A stretch of 64,000 nucleotides of DNA from Streptomyces celluloflavus (GTDB lineage Bacteria > Actinomycetota > Actinomycetes > Streptomycetales > Streptomycetaceae), in assembly GCA_000720995.1 (NCBI GenBank), contig JOEL01000023.1, forward strand, positions 1 through 64,000. The letters are read 5' to 3'. Shown here piece by piece: positions 1 through 7,236 of the stretch. The position numbers and the translations under genes were made by a program. The notes below the pieces were generated by a model, which searched no databases, was not told the origin of the DNA, and saw nothing but the letters and a program-made list of their open reading frames with translations. Numbering within the stretch: position 1 is the first letter of the stretch; each line of letters starts with the position of its first letter.

Positions 1-3
1 GGC

Positions 4-18
4 CAATGCAGTTGCTTT
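4..18 (+). repeat. Left terminal inverted repeat of the IS
   Basis: CAATGCAGTTGCTTT, an exact inverted copy of 2153-2167. The flanking bases on either side do not pair, so the visible repeat is 15 bp. Confidence 0.8.
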
Positions 19-83
19 TGGGCTGGCTGGTCCGTTGACCTGCTCGTGGAGGGGGGCAGGGGTGCCGGTCGCGCATAGGGATC

Positions 84-1539
84 TTGACCAAGGTGTTCAC
101 GCCGGAGCTCGTGGACGCGGCCGTCGCCAAGCACGGGCGGGGTGAGCTGCGGCGCCGACTGCTTCCGGCCCGGCTGGTCGTGTACTTCGCGCTCGGGCTG
201 TGTCTGTTCGCCCGGGAGTCGTACGAGGAGGTGATACGCATACTGACCAGCGGCATACCCCGGTAGCCGGGTTCTGGCCCGGGTCAACCGCTCGTCGCTG
301 TGCCGGGCGCGAGTCCGGCTCAGTGAAGAGGTGCTGGAGACGGTGTTCCGGCAGGTGGCCGGCCCGCTGGCGGTCCCGGAGACGCCAGGCGCGTGGTGGC
401 GCGGTCTGCGCCTCCTGGCGCTGGACGGCACGCAGTTCGACGTGCCGGACTCAGTGAGCAACGGTGACACCTTCGACGGCCCCTCCACAGGCGGGACGCC
501 GTTCGGCTTTCCGCAGGTGCGAGCCGCCGTGCTCGCGGAGATCGGCACCCATGCCGTCCTCGACGCCAGCCTGGGCGGCTACCGGGACGGCGAACGGCGC
601 CTGGCCTACCCGCTGGCCAGCTCGACAGGCCCAGGTGACCTCGTCATCGCCGACCGCGGGTTCTGGTCGGTCGAGTTCGTCCACGCCTTCACCACGTCCG
701 GCGCCCATCTGCTGGCCAGGCTCCAGTCCAACCACCTCGGCACCACCCAGGCTGAGTTGCCGGACGGCTCCCGGCTGTCCCTGATGCGCCCCGGCAAGGA
801 TGTCCGCCTCCGGGCAGCCCGCGAAGGCCGGGACCTGCCGAAGGAGACGACCTACCGCGTCATCACCTTCACCAAGGATGACAAGGCCGTGCACCTGGGC
901 ACGTCCCTACTGGACACCGAGCAGTACCCGGCGGACGAGCTGGTCGCCCTCTACCGGCAGCGCTGGGAGATCGAGCTGGCCTTCGACGAGATCAAGAACC
1001 ACCTCGGCCCCGGCGGTCCGCTCCGATCGCGCACCCCTGAAGCCGTGCGGCAGGAGCTGTGGGCCCTGCTCGCGGTCCACCAGGCCGTCCGCCGGTTTGT
1101 TCACGCCGCCGCAGCGAGTGGCCCGGTCCTGGATGCCGACCGACTCTCCTACCTCCGCTGCGTCCGGATCGCCCGGCGCAGCGTGCCGTCCCAGCACGAC
1201 ACCTCCAGACGCTCGCTGACCAATGCTTGGAAGGAGGACTGCCAGGAAGCGCGGTCCCGTCTGCTGCCGCCCCGTTCCGGCCGGGACTGGCCCCGAGCGA
1301 TCAAGAAGCCGATGCTGTGGCCGATCCTGAGGACTCGGAGCGGCCACAGCAAGGTCGAGCCGGGGCGATGGGCGCACAACCAGACCACCAAACAGCGCAA
1401 ACACCGGGGCGCCGGCAGACCCATGCCTCGCGCTCAGCCGCCTTGGCCTCCTTACAACTGGTCCCCCCTGCCGGCTGGTTCTGGAGGATGCAGCCCGCCT
1501 CCGTCCTTGATGTCCTGCTCGCAGGTTCGTCCGTGGTAG
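84..1539 (+). pseudogene. IS4-family DDE transposase, frameshifted
   Basis: The N-terminal part is read from about 84 (TTG; the true start may lie a little upstream) and stops at 264-266 after the motif ESYEEVIRILTSGIP. Reading continues in the next frame from 262 with GSRVLARVNRSSL and then runs open to 1539. The break sits in the CCCC run at 258-261 and is explained by one extra C (or two lost bases). The second part carries the catalytic core: first Asp in LALDGTQFDVPD, second Asp in VIADRGFWS, and the Y-R-E signature in YRQRWEIELAFDEIK. IS4 transposases are normally one uninterrupted frame, so this copy is probably dead. The last residues before 1539 look unlike transposase and overlap the antisense lipoprotein gene, so the natural C-terminus may be earlier. 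Confidence 0.85.
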
Positions 1540-1976
1540 GACTGGTCATTGGGTATCAATAGCACTTCGGCAACTTGCTCAGGATGTTCGACGGCGAGCC
1601 AGTCGTCGCCCGTGAGGGGATCGTCCGGCCCGAACGCCTGGGACGAATAAACCGTCTGACATCCCAACGCCACGCGCTTCTTGTCGACCGCGCAGGCATC
1701 CACTGCAGGGCCGGAATATTCGTCGGCGCCGTCGAAGCGGAAGTGGAAGTGCACCTTGTCACCCTCGGAGGGCACCTGCGGGTGGGGCTCAAGGCGCCAG
1801 TCAACGACCTCGGCGGTGACGCCGAAAGGCCGCCCAGACGTGTCCACGACCTGCACCCTGACACCGGCCTTACCGCGCTCCGCCGTCGTGTCGGTGCAGC
1901 CCCAGGAAGAGCAGCCGGACAGGGCGAGAATCACCAGAGCCAGCGGGGCACCGGCAAGTACCCGTGCGGGGAACAC
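1452..1976 (-). CDS. Putative lipoprotein, IS passenger gene
   Basis: Predicted 174-residue protein. I chose the GTG at 1974-1976 because GGAGG lies 8 nt upstream and the N-terminus then reads as a lipoprotein signal: a basic start, a hydrophobic stretch and the lipobox LALSGC with the lipidated Cys at about residue 22. The mature part is acidic and soluble-looking, with several Cys (SSWGC, DACAVDKK, LGCQTV, RTCEQD) that could form disulfides outside the membrane. I do not recognise the family. It lies inside the insertion sequence, between the transposase and the right inverted repeat, and its 3' end overlaps the transposase frame antisense. Function unknown. Confidence 0.6.
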   Translation of the reverse strand: MFPARVLAGAPLALVILALSGCSSWGCTDTTAERGKAGVRVQVVDTSGRPFGVTAEVVDWRLEPHPQVPSEGDKVHFHFRFDGADEYSGPAVDACAVDKKRVALGCQTVYSSQAFGPDDPLTGDDWLAVEHPEQVAEVLLIPNDQSYHGRTCEQDIKDGGGLHPPEPAGRGDQL

Positions 1977-2152
1977 TGAGATGACCTCCAGGCAGGGTGG
2001 GGCGGAGCAGTGTATCCCGGGGCCGCCTGGCAGCTGCGGGTGATGGCGGCGAGCGCCTGCGGCAGTGAAGCCGAAGCGCAGAGGAGCCCTGTGAACTGGG
2101 CGGGCATGGACAGCATCACGATGCAGCCGACTCGCCAAGTTAAGCAATGCCT

Positions 2153-2167
2153 AAAGCAACTGCATTG
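2153..2167 (-). repeat. Right terminal inverted repeat of the IS
   Basis: AAAGCAACTGCATTG, the exact reverse complement of 4-18. Confidence 0.8.
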
Positions 2168-2290
2168 ACTGCGGGAGCCTCCGGACCCGACACTTCACCT
2201 TCCCGGCCCCGCACCCTGTTCGCCCCCGCACCCTGCCGAAGCGCCGACCGCTCTCACCCCATATTGCCGCCCGTACGAGGGCCGTGTGGC

Positions 2291-2550
2291 ACGCCACGTT
2301 GACCGGGCACGGCCCCGTCAGTCTGCGGTGCGCTCCTCAGCTGTGCGACGTGCCTCTGAAGCTGTGCGACGTGCCTCTGACCTGGCGGGACGCTTCTTGA
2401 CCGGGCCATGCCCTTCTTGGCCAGGGGGTGTGCTTCCTGACCAGATGTTGCGTCCCTCGATCGTGCGCCGCGCCTCCTGGTCAGGCGACGTGCACTTCGA
2501 CCGTGGGCCGTGCTTGTCGACCGGACGGTGCGTTCCTCGGCCAGGCGAAT
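2291..2550. repeat. Array of about 13 degenerate 20-bp direct repeats
   Basis: From 2391 to 2550 the sequence divides into eight consecutive 20-bp units, each starting near TGCTTCCT and followed by a CGACC/TGACC core, for example at 2391, 2411, 2431, 2471, 2491 and 2511. Five less regular units extend the array left to about 2291; two of them (2340-2359 and 2361-2380) share a perfect 20-bp sequence. The period is not a multiple of three and no convincing protein runs through it, so it is unlikely to be coding. The remainder of the 2168-2576 spacer holds nothing else I recognise. Confidence 0.7.
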
Positions 2551-2576
2551 TGTGGTGCCGGGGCGGGCTGGTGGGG

Positions 2577-3023
2577 CTATTCGACTGCGGGGTGAGCGGC
2601 GAAATGGACGTGGAGAGCTGCCAGGCCGGTCGCGAATACCGCTTCGCCGAAAACCTCCTCGACCTGTGGCACGGCCTCGTCCGCGCCGCGGTAGGTCGCC
2701 GTCCAGCGCACCTCTGCGCCCTCGTCATGAGAAAGGACGGCGAGGGTGGCTTCGTAATCGGTGATGGGAAGGACCGAGTAAAGGAGGGAGTAGCGGTACA
2801 CCCGCAGAGTGTCGTCCTTGGCGAGCAGGCGTTCACGGGCGGCGACCTCGCCGTCGATGGTGAACGTCCTTACCGCGCCGGGGGTTTCGGGATCGGCTCC
2901 GTCCTCGATGATCGAGGGCGGGACCTGCGGATGCCAGTCGGCGAGGCCGTTGAAGCGGCCGATGACGCGCCAGACCGAGTCGGGGTCTGCGGGGAGCACG
3001 GTGGTACGGATGAGGCTGTGCAT
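2577..3023 (-). CDS. SRPBCC-family protein (polyketide cyclase/dehydrase-like)
   Basis: Predicted 148-residue protein. The ATG at 3021-3023 is preceded by AAGGGA. It starts MHSLIRTTVLPADPDSVW, typical of the START/Bet v1-like polyketide_cyc2 group, followed by a WHPQVPPSIIEDG strand-loop and a C-terminal segment VEEVFGEAVFATGLAAL that matches the long last helix of the fold. These proteins bind small hydrophobic ligands in a central cavity; some are cyclases or dehydratases, many are of unknown role. It follows a broken SDR gene on the same strand (3089-3671), a pairing that suggests a former two-gene redox operon. The substrate cannot be inferred. Confidence 0.8.
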   Translation of the reverse strand: MHSLIRTTVLPADPDSVWRVIGRFNGLADWHPQVPPSIIEDGADPETPGAVRTFTIDGEVAARERLLAKDDTLRVYRYSLLYSVLPITDYEATLAVLSHDEGAEVRWTATYRGADEAVPQVEEVFGEAVFATGLAALHVHFAAHPAVE

Positions 3024-3088
3024 GGTGTCCCTTGTTGTGGATCGTGTGGCCCCGAACGTCCTGGGCTTCCTGGGGTCCTGGCGGGCCG

Positions 3089-3671
3089 TTACCAGGCGCC
3101 GTCGCCACGCAGGGCGGCGTCGGTGCCGCCGTCGATGAAGACGACCTGGCCGGTGACGTGAGTGTTCTCCTGGGACGTCAGCCATGCCGGCAACGGGGCG
3201 ACTTGCTCGGGGCGGGCGTGGCCGTGCAGCGGCATGGGGACGCTCGCGTCAACGACCTTACGCATCTCGGTGACGCCGAGCATACTCTCGGTTATCGGGG
3301 TGACAATCGTGCCGGGTGCGGCTCCGCTGCGAGGCATCTTGGCGCCGGTCCGGTCGTCGGCGAGGGCCCTGCGACGGAGTCGGCGGGCGTTGGCCTGCTG
3401 GGACGAGCTGGGTCGCGTAGTCCTCAACCCTGTCGATGGCGGTTTGAGCAGCGGCAATGGCCGCGTCCCGTCGTCGGCGAGCGCCGCGTCGACGACGGCT
3501 GGGGCGGACGGGTGCGCGGATACGGCGGGAGAGATCAGGACCGCTCGCGGGCCGCTGCTCTCAGCAAGTAAGGGGCGCAGTCCTTCGAGGGTGGCAACCG
3601 CGTTGAAGGAGTTGACCGGGACGGTGGGTGGGGCGAAGTGGGCGAGTTCGGTGCAAGTGGGCGAGTTCGGT
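3089..3671 (-). pseudogene. Short-chain dehydrogenase/reductase remnant
   Basis: Read right to left, the region first gives VNSFNAVATLEGLRPLLAES and AVVDAALADD in one frame, then DAAIAAAQTAIDRVEDYAT in a second frame, then returns to the first for RRALADDRTGAK, APGTIVTPITESML and ENTHVTGQVVFIDGG, ending RGDGAW. These are the middle and C-terminal parts of one SDR related to NAD(P)-dependent alcohol/steroid dehydrogenases. Two opposite frameshifts (near 3475 and 3415) scramble the segment around the YxxxK catalytic residues, and the N-terminal Rossmann GxxxGxG part is absent. The gene therefore cannot make an active enzyme. The truncated end coincides with a 17-bp tandem repeat. Confidence 0.75.
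3636..3671. repeat. 17-bp tandem repeat at the broken end of the SDR remnant
   Basis: AAGTGGGCGAGTTCGGT occurs at 3636-3652 and again at 3655-3671 (period 19). It marks the point where similarity to SDR proteins disappears and may record the rearrangement that removed the N-terminus. Confidence 0.7.
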
Positions 3672-4405
3672 TCAGGCGATCGCGGCGGCGAGGCGTCCGC
3701 CGGTCAGGCTTGCTCGGCCCGTCGGTGAGCCTCTGACCGGTGCGGCGCAAGGGTGAACGCATTCGGCACCCCGGCCACGGCCCGGCGGCCTCGCGGATAC
3801 CGCGCCGGGCACGGCGGCTGGTACGCGTCATGGGCAGCGTTTCAGCGATCCGGATACGGTGGCTTGCCGCTGTGTACGGGAGGGCGTCGGTGTCCCTTGG
3901 GGGCGTCACGTCCCGGGTAACGCGCTCTGCCAGGACACGATGCCCGCACGTCTCGTCCGGCCATGGTGTCGTGGCCGGAAGCCGAAAGGGACGGGACCGA
4001 GGCGGCGGCCCGTCCGAATCCGGTCCGGCGCCGGACCTGCCGTTCGTCGAGGTGCGGGAAGGGGAAGGGAGACGAACGTCCGGAACGGCGTGATCACCAT
4101 TGTCGTACGGACCTTCGTCCTCGTCCGCGCCGTCCGAGGCGCGGCCGCGTTCTGTGCGGCATCAGCGCCGAGCACTCGGATACCGCACCAACGGCCGGGC
4201 GGCCCAGGCGTGCGGCGGTCCAGGGCAGCGCCGTTCTGTACCGTCCGCGCCGACCGACGTGCGGCCATGTTCCGTGCCGGGATCGGCGCCGAGCGCTCGG
4301 ATACCGCACCGACGGTCGTGCGACCGGGGCGTGCGGCCGAGGCGTGCGGCAGTCCAGGGCAGCGCCGCTCCGTACCGCCGCGCGGCCCCCCGTAGAGCTG
4401 TGCCG
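3672..4405. other. Gene-free spacer
   Basis: No frame on either strand has recognisable protein features. The right half (4123-4371) holds the two long diverged repeats listed separately; the left half shows nothing I can name. Confidence 0.6.
4123..4371. repeat. Two diverged ~120-bp direct repeats with an internal palindrome
   Basis: Copies at about 4123-4237 and 4243-4371 share the order GTCCGCGCCG, GCGCCGAGC, CTCGGATACCGCACC, GGCGTGCGGC and GTCCAGGGCAGCGCCG. The second copy contains the perfect palindrome CCGAGCGCTCGG (4289-4300); the first has CCGAGCACTCGG. A fragment of a third copy (GTACCGCCGCGCGGCC) starts at 4372. The repeats sit just beyond the stop codon of the SDR gene at 4406. 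Confidence 0.7.
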
Positions 4406-5317
4406 CTACCGCGCCCCGTAGACCGGCCGTGGTGTCTCGGCGGCGGTGAGGAGTTGGCGGACGGTGGTGCCGGCTTCGGTCGGGGTCCAGCGGGCGCCTT
4501 TGTCGCGGGTCGGGCCGGGGCGCCAGCCCTCCATGACGGTGATGCGGCCGGCCTCCGTCTCGAACACCCGGCCCGTGACGCCCTCCGAGGCGGCGGAGCC
4601 CAGCCATACCACCAGCGGGGAGACGTTCTCTGGGGCCATGGTGTCGAAGCCGCCGGCTTCCGGGGTGGCCATGGTGTCGGCGAAGGTCTCTTCGGTCATC
4701 CGGGTGCGAGCGGCCGGGGCGATGGCGTTGACCTGGATGCCGTAGCGGCCCAGCTCGGCCGCGGATACCAGTGTCAGGCCGAGGATTCCGGCCTTGGCCG
4801 CGGAGTAGTTTCCCTGTCCGACGCTGCCCAACAGGCCCGCACCGGAAGTGGTGTTGACGATCCGGGCTTGCGGTATACGTCCTGCTTTCGCCTCCGCGCG
4901 CCAGTGGGCCGCGGCGTGTTTGAGGGGGAGGAAGTGGCCCTTGAGGTGGACCCGCACGACTGCGTCCCACTCGTCCTCCGCCAGGTTGACCAGCATCCGG
5001 TCGCGGAGGAAGCCCGCGTTGTTGACGAGGGTGTCGAGGCGTCCGTAGGTGTCGAGGGCGGTGGCGATGAGGGAGGCGGCGCCCTGGGTCGTCGCGATAT
5101 CGCCGCCGTGCGCGACGGCTTCGCCACCGGTGGCACGGATCTCCGCGGCCACCTGCTCCGCGGGGCCTTCGCCGCCGCCCGCGCCGTCCAGCCCCACGCC
5201 GAGGTCGTTGACCACGACCCGGGCGCCCTCGGCGGCGAAGGCGAGGGCGTGCGCGCGGCCCAGTCCGCGCCCCGCGCCGGTGACGATGGCGACGCGTCCT
5301 TCGCAGATCCCGGCCAT
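4406..5317 (-). CDS. Short-chain dehydrogenase of the steroid ring C/D cluster (Rv3548c-like)
   Basis: Predicted 303-residue NAD(P)-dependent oxidoreductase. The ATG at 5315-5317 has GAGGAG 8 nt upstream; an alternative ATG at 5344 overlaps the stop of the gene before it (TAATG) and would add nine residues. Features in order: VTGAGRGLGRAHALAFA cofactor motif, NDLGVGLDG, NNAGFLRDRM, then NTTSGAGLLGSVGQGNYSAAKAG with the catalytic Ser and YxxxK. The tail (APENVSPLVVWLGS, GARWTPTEAG) resembles Rv3548c of Mycobacterium tuberculosis, a KstR2-regulon SDR whose exact substrate is not established. It follows a second SDR gene on the same strand, the same order as Rv3549c-Rv3548c. Confidence 0.85.
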   Translation of the reverse strand: MAGICEGRVAIVTGAGRGLGRAHALAFAAEGARVVVNDLGVGLDGAGGGEGPAEQVAAEIRATGGEAVAHGGDIATTQGAASLIATALDTYGRLDTLVNNAGFLRDRMLVNLAEDEWDAVVRVHLKGHFLPLKHAAAHWRAEAKAGRIPQARIVNTTSGAGLLGSVGQGNYSAAKAGILGLTLVSAAELGRYGIQVNAIAPAARTRMTEETFADTMATPEAGGFDTMAPENVSPLVVWLGSAASEGVTGRVFETEAGRITVMEGWRPGPTRDKGARWTPTEAGTTVRQLLTAAETPRPVYGAR

Positions 5318-5330
5318 CCGAGGTCTCCTC

Positions 5331-5360
5331 TCATTACCTGTCATTACCTGTCATTACTTA
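5331..5360. repeat. Three tandem 10-bp repeats at the junction of the two SDR genes
   Basis: TCATTACCTG at 5331-5340 and 5341-5350 is followed by TCATTACTTA. On the coding (minus) strand each unit contains TAATG, an overlapping stop and start. The second unit supplies the TAA stop of the upstream SDR and the alternative ATG at 5344 of the downstream one, so the repeat may help translational coupling. Confidence 0.7.
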
Positions 5361-6174
5361 CTGGTTGCTGTGGGTGGGGGGCACCCCCGGGGCCTCCTCC
5401 GGTATCGGCCGTTGACGCGTCGAGGAAGGCCGGGCGTTCGCCGCCTCCGTGTACCAGGAGGCTCGCGCCGCTCACGTACCCCGCCAGGTCCGAGGCGAGG
5501 AACGCGCACGCCTCGCCGACCTCGGCAGGGGCGGCCAGCCGGGCGAGCGGTACGGTGCGGCCGACCGCGGCGATACCGGCCTCGTCGCCGTAGTGGAGAT
5601 GGGACAGTTCGGTGCGGACCATGCCGAGGGTGAGGGTGTTGACGCGGATCTTCGGGGCCCATTCGACGGCCATGGAGCGGGCGAGGCTGTCGAGGCCCGC
5701 CTTGGCCGCGCCGTATGCGGCGGTGCCGGGCGAAGGGCGGGTGCCGCTGACGCTGCCGATCATGATGATCGAGCCGCCGGATTCCTGATCCGCCATCACC
5801 GCGCGGGCGGCGAGGGACGCGGTCAGCGGTGTGATCAGGTTCAACTCCACCACCCGTGCGGCTTGTTGGGGCGCGGAATCGGCGAGCAGGCGGTACGGCG
5901 TGCCGCCGGCGTTGTTGACGAGGACGTCGAGCCGTCCGTATTCGGCGCGTACGCGGCGGAAGAAGGCGCCGACCGCGTCGGCGTCGCGCAGGTCCAGTTC
6001 GATGTATCGCGCCGTCCGGCCCGCCGCCTCCGGTGTCCGGTCGGGGGGCCTGCGGGCGCAGGCGATGACCTGCGCTCCGGCGTCGAGCAGGGCCGCAGTG
6101 ATCCCCGCGCCGACGCCGCGGGTGCCGCCGGTGACGACCGCGACCCGGCCCGACAGATCGATGGTGAGCGCCAT
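5344..6174 (-). CDS. Short-chain dehydrogenase of the steroid ring C/D cluster (Rv3549c-like)
   Basis: Predicted 276-residue SDR. Start ATG at 6172-6174 opens MALTIDLSGRVAVVTGGTRG, a classical Rossmann start with TGxxxGxG. Further motifs are NNAGGTPYRL, GSVSGTRPSPGTAAYGAAKAG (catalytic Ser, Tyr and Lys) and the C-terminal ASLLVHGGG typical of FabG-like SDRs. A Gly/Pro-rich tail of about 20 residues follows. It is the first gene of a leftward pair, divergent from echA20, with a KstR2-type operator in the 88-bp gap. The same arrangement exists in mycobacteria (Rv3549c against Rv3550). It probably oxidises or reduces a CoA-thioester intermediate of ring C/D breakdown; the exact step is inference. 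Confidence 0.85.
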   Translation of the reverse strand: MALTIDLSGRVAVVTGGTRGVGAGITAALLDAGAQVIACARRPPDRTPEAAGRTARYIELDLRDADAVGAFFRRVRAEYGRLDVLVNNAGGTPYRLLADSAPQQAARVVELNLITPLTASLAARAVMADQESGGSIIMIGSVSGTRPSPGTAAYGAAKAGLDSLARSMAVEWAPKIRVNTLTLGMVRTELSHLHYGDEAGIAAVGRTVPLARLAAPAEVGEACAFLASDLAGYVSGASLLVHGGGERPAFLDASTADTGGGPGGAPHPQQPVSNDR

Positions 6175-6223
6175 GGGGGACCTCCCGCAGCGCGCGGCGC
6201 GCTGCTACCTTCTCATCAACAGC

Positions 6224-6243
6224 ACCTAACAAATGTTTGGTGG
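6224..6243. promoter_or_regulatory. KstR2-type operator between the SDR genes and echA20
   Basis: The core AACAAATGTTTGGT (6228-6241) agrees with the published KstR2 consensus AnCAAGnnCTTGnT at 8 of 10 defined bases. The 20-bp site, read on the minus strand, matches the site at 13641-13660 at 17 of 20 positions. It lies in the divergent promoter gap and would let one repressor control both directions. Identification is by motif only. Confidence 0.75.
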
Positions 6244-6262
6244 AAAGGTAGCTGATCCGCTC

Positions 6263-7204
6263 ATGGGTGTCTCCACCTCTCACCCCGCCCCGCCCTCGGG
6301 TGACGGCGGCATCGCGCTCGTCACGGTCGACTTTCCGCCGGTCAACGCCCTTCCCGTACAGGGCTGGTACGACCTGGCGGAGGCGGTGCGGGCGGCCGGT
6401 CTGGACCCGGGGGTGCGGTGTGTGGTGCTCGCCTCGGCCGGGCGCGGGTTCAATGCCGGAGTCGACATCAAGGAGATGCAGCGGACGGAGGGGCACTCCG
6501 CGCTGATCGGCGCCAACCGCGGTTGCTATGCGGCGTTCGCGGCGGTCTACGACTGCGAAGTGCCGGTCGTCGCGGCCGTGCAGGGCTTCTGCCTGGGCGG
6601 CGGCATCGGACTGGTCGGCAACGCGGACGCGATCGTGGCGAGCGACGACGCGACGTTCGGGCTACCCGAGCTGGACCGCGGCGCGCTGGGCGCGGCCACC
6701 CATCTCGCCCGGCTCGTACCGCCGCATCTGATGCGCACGCTGTACTACACCTCGCGTACGGTCACCGCCCGCGAGCTCCACCGGCACGGTTCCGTCTGGG
6801 AGGTGGTGCCGCGCGAGCGGGTGCTGGACGCGGCGCTGGCGCTGGCGGGTGAGATCGCCGCGAAGGACGGGTACTTGATCCGCCTCGCCAAGGCGTCCAT
6901 CAACGGCATCGATCCGGTCGATGTGCGGCGCAGCTACCGCTTCGAGCAGGGCTTCACCTTCGAGGCGAACCTCAGCGGTATCGCCGACCGGCATCGCGAC
7001 GCTTTCGTCGGCGAAGCGCCGGAGGGAAGACCGGCGGCAAGCGACCAGGTGGCGCGCCAGGAGCCCGGGGAGCCAGGGGGAACGCAGGAGGCGGCGGATC
7101 CGCGAGAGCGCCGGGAGTCGGGGCAGCCCCCGGGGCCGAAAGACGCGACGGCAGCCGCCCCCGCGTCCCCGGGCGGCGCGCAAGGGCACCGCGCGAAGAG
7201 TTGA
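6263..7204 (+). CDS. echA20: Enoyl-CoA hydratase-family ring D hydrolase EchA20
   Basis: Predicted 313-residue crotonase. In mycobacteria EchA20 hydrolyses ring D of the steroid remnant after its CoA activation. Seen here: the crotonase oxyanion-hole motifs ASAGRGFNAGVDIKEM and QGFCLGGGIGL, plus FGLPELDRGALG. I chose the ATG at 6263 because GGAAAGG lies upstream; an earlier ATG at 6233 is inside the operator. The core is about 247 residues, the length of Rv3550, but a hydrophilic low-complexity tail of roughly 65 residues (rich in Pro, Gly, Glu, Arg) follows. It is the first gene of the echA20-ipdA-ipdB-ipdC operon. Confidence 0.88.
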   Translation: MGVSTSHPAPPSGDGGIALVTVDFPPVNALPVQGWYDLAEAVRAAGLDPGVRCVVLASAGRGFNAGVDIKEMQRTEGHSALIGANRGCYAAFAAVYDCEVPVVAAVQGFCLGGGIGLVGNADAIVASDDATFGLPELDRGALGAATHLARLVPPHLMRTLYYTSRTVTARELHRHGSVWEVVPRERVLDAALALAGEIAAKDGYLIRLAKASINGIDPVDVRRSYRFEQGFTFEANLSGIADRHRDAFVGEAPEGRPAASDQVARQEPGEPGGTQEAADPRERRESGQPPGPKDATAAAPASPGGAQGHRAKS

Positions 7205-7236
7205 CCGGCACGGCAGGACGGGTCGAAGGGGCAGAG

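Larger units (their letters stand above)
4..2167. mobile_element. IS4-family insertion sequence with a passenger gene
   Basis: A 15-bp sequence at 4-18 is repeated exactly in inverted orientation at 2153-2167. Between the ends lie a frameshifted IS4-type transposase (from about 84 to 1539, plus strand) and a lipoprotein gene (1452-1976, minus strand). The usual IS4 element is about 1.3-1.6 kb, so about 600 bp on the right is extra cargo. The target-site duplication cannot be tested because only three bases lie left of the element. The element is probably no longer able to move on its own because of the frameshift. Confidence 0.75.

Noticed and set aside
2291-2550. CRISPR array
   Set aside because: The repeats are degenerate, contiguous and without spacers, and there are no cas genes.
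3906-4970. Minus-strand 354-codon frame across the repeat region and the SDR gene
   Set aside because: It runs in another frame of the SDR gene and through the diverged repeats; the translation is Arg/Pro-rich without recognisable domains.
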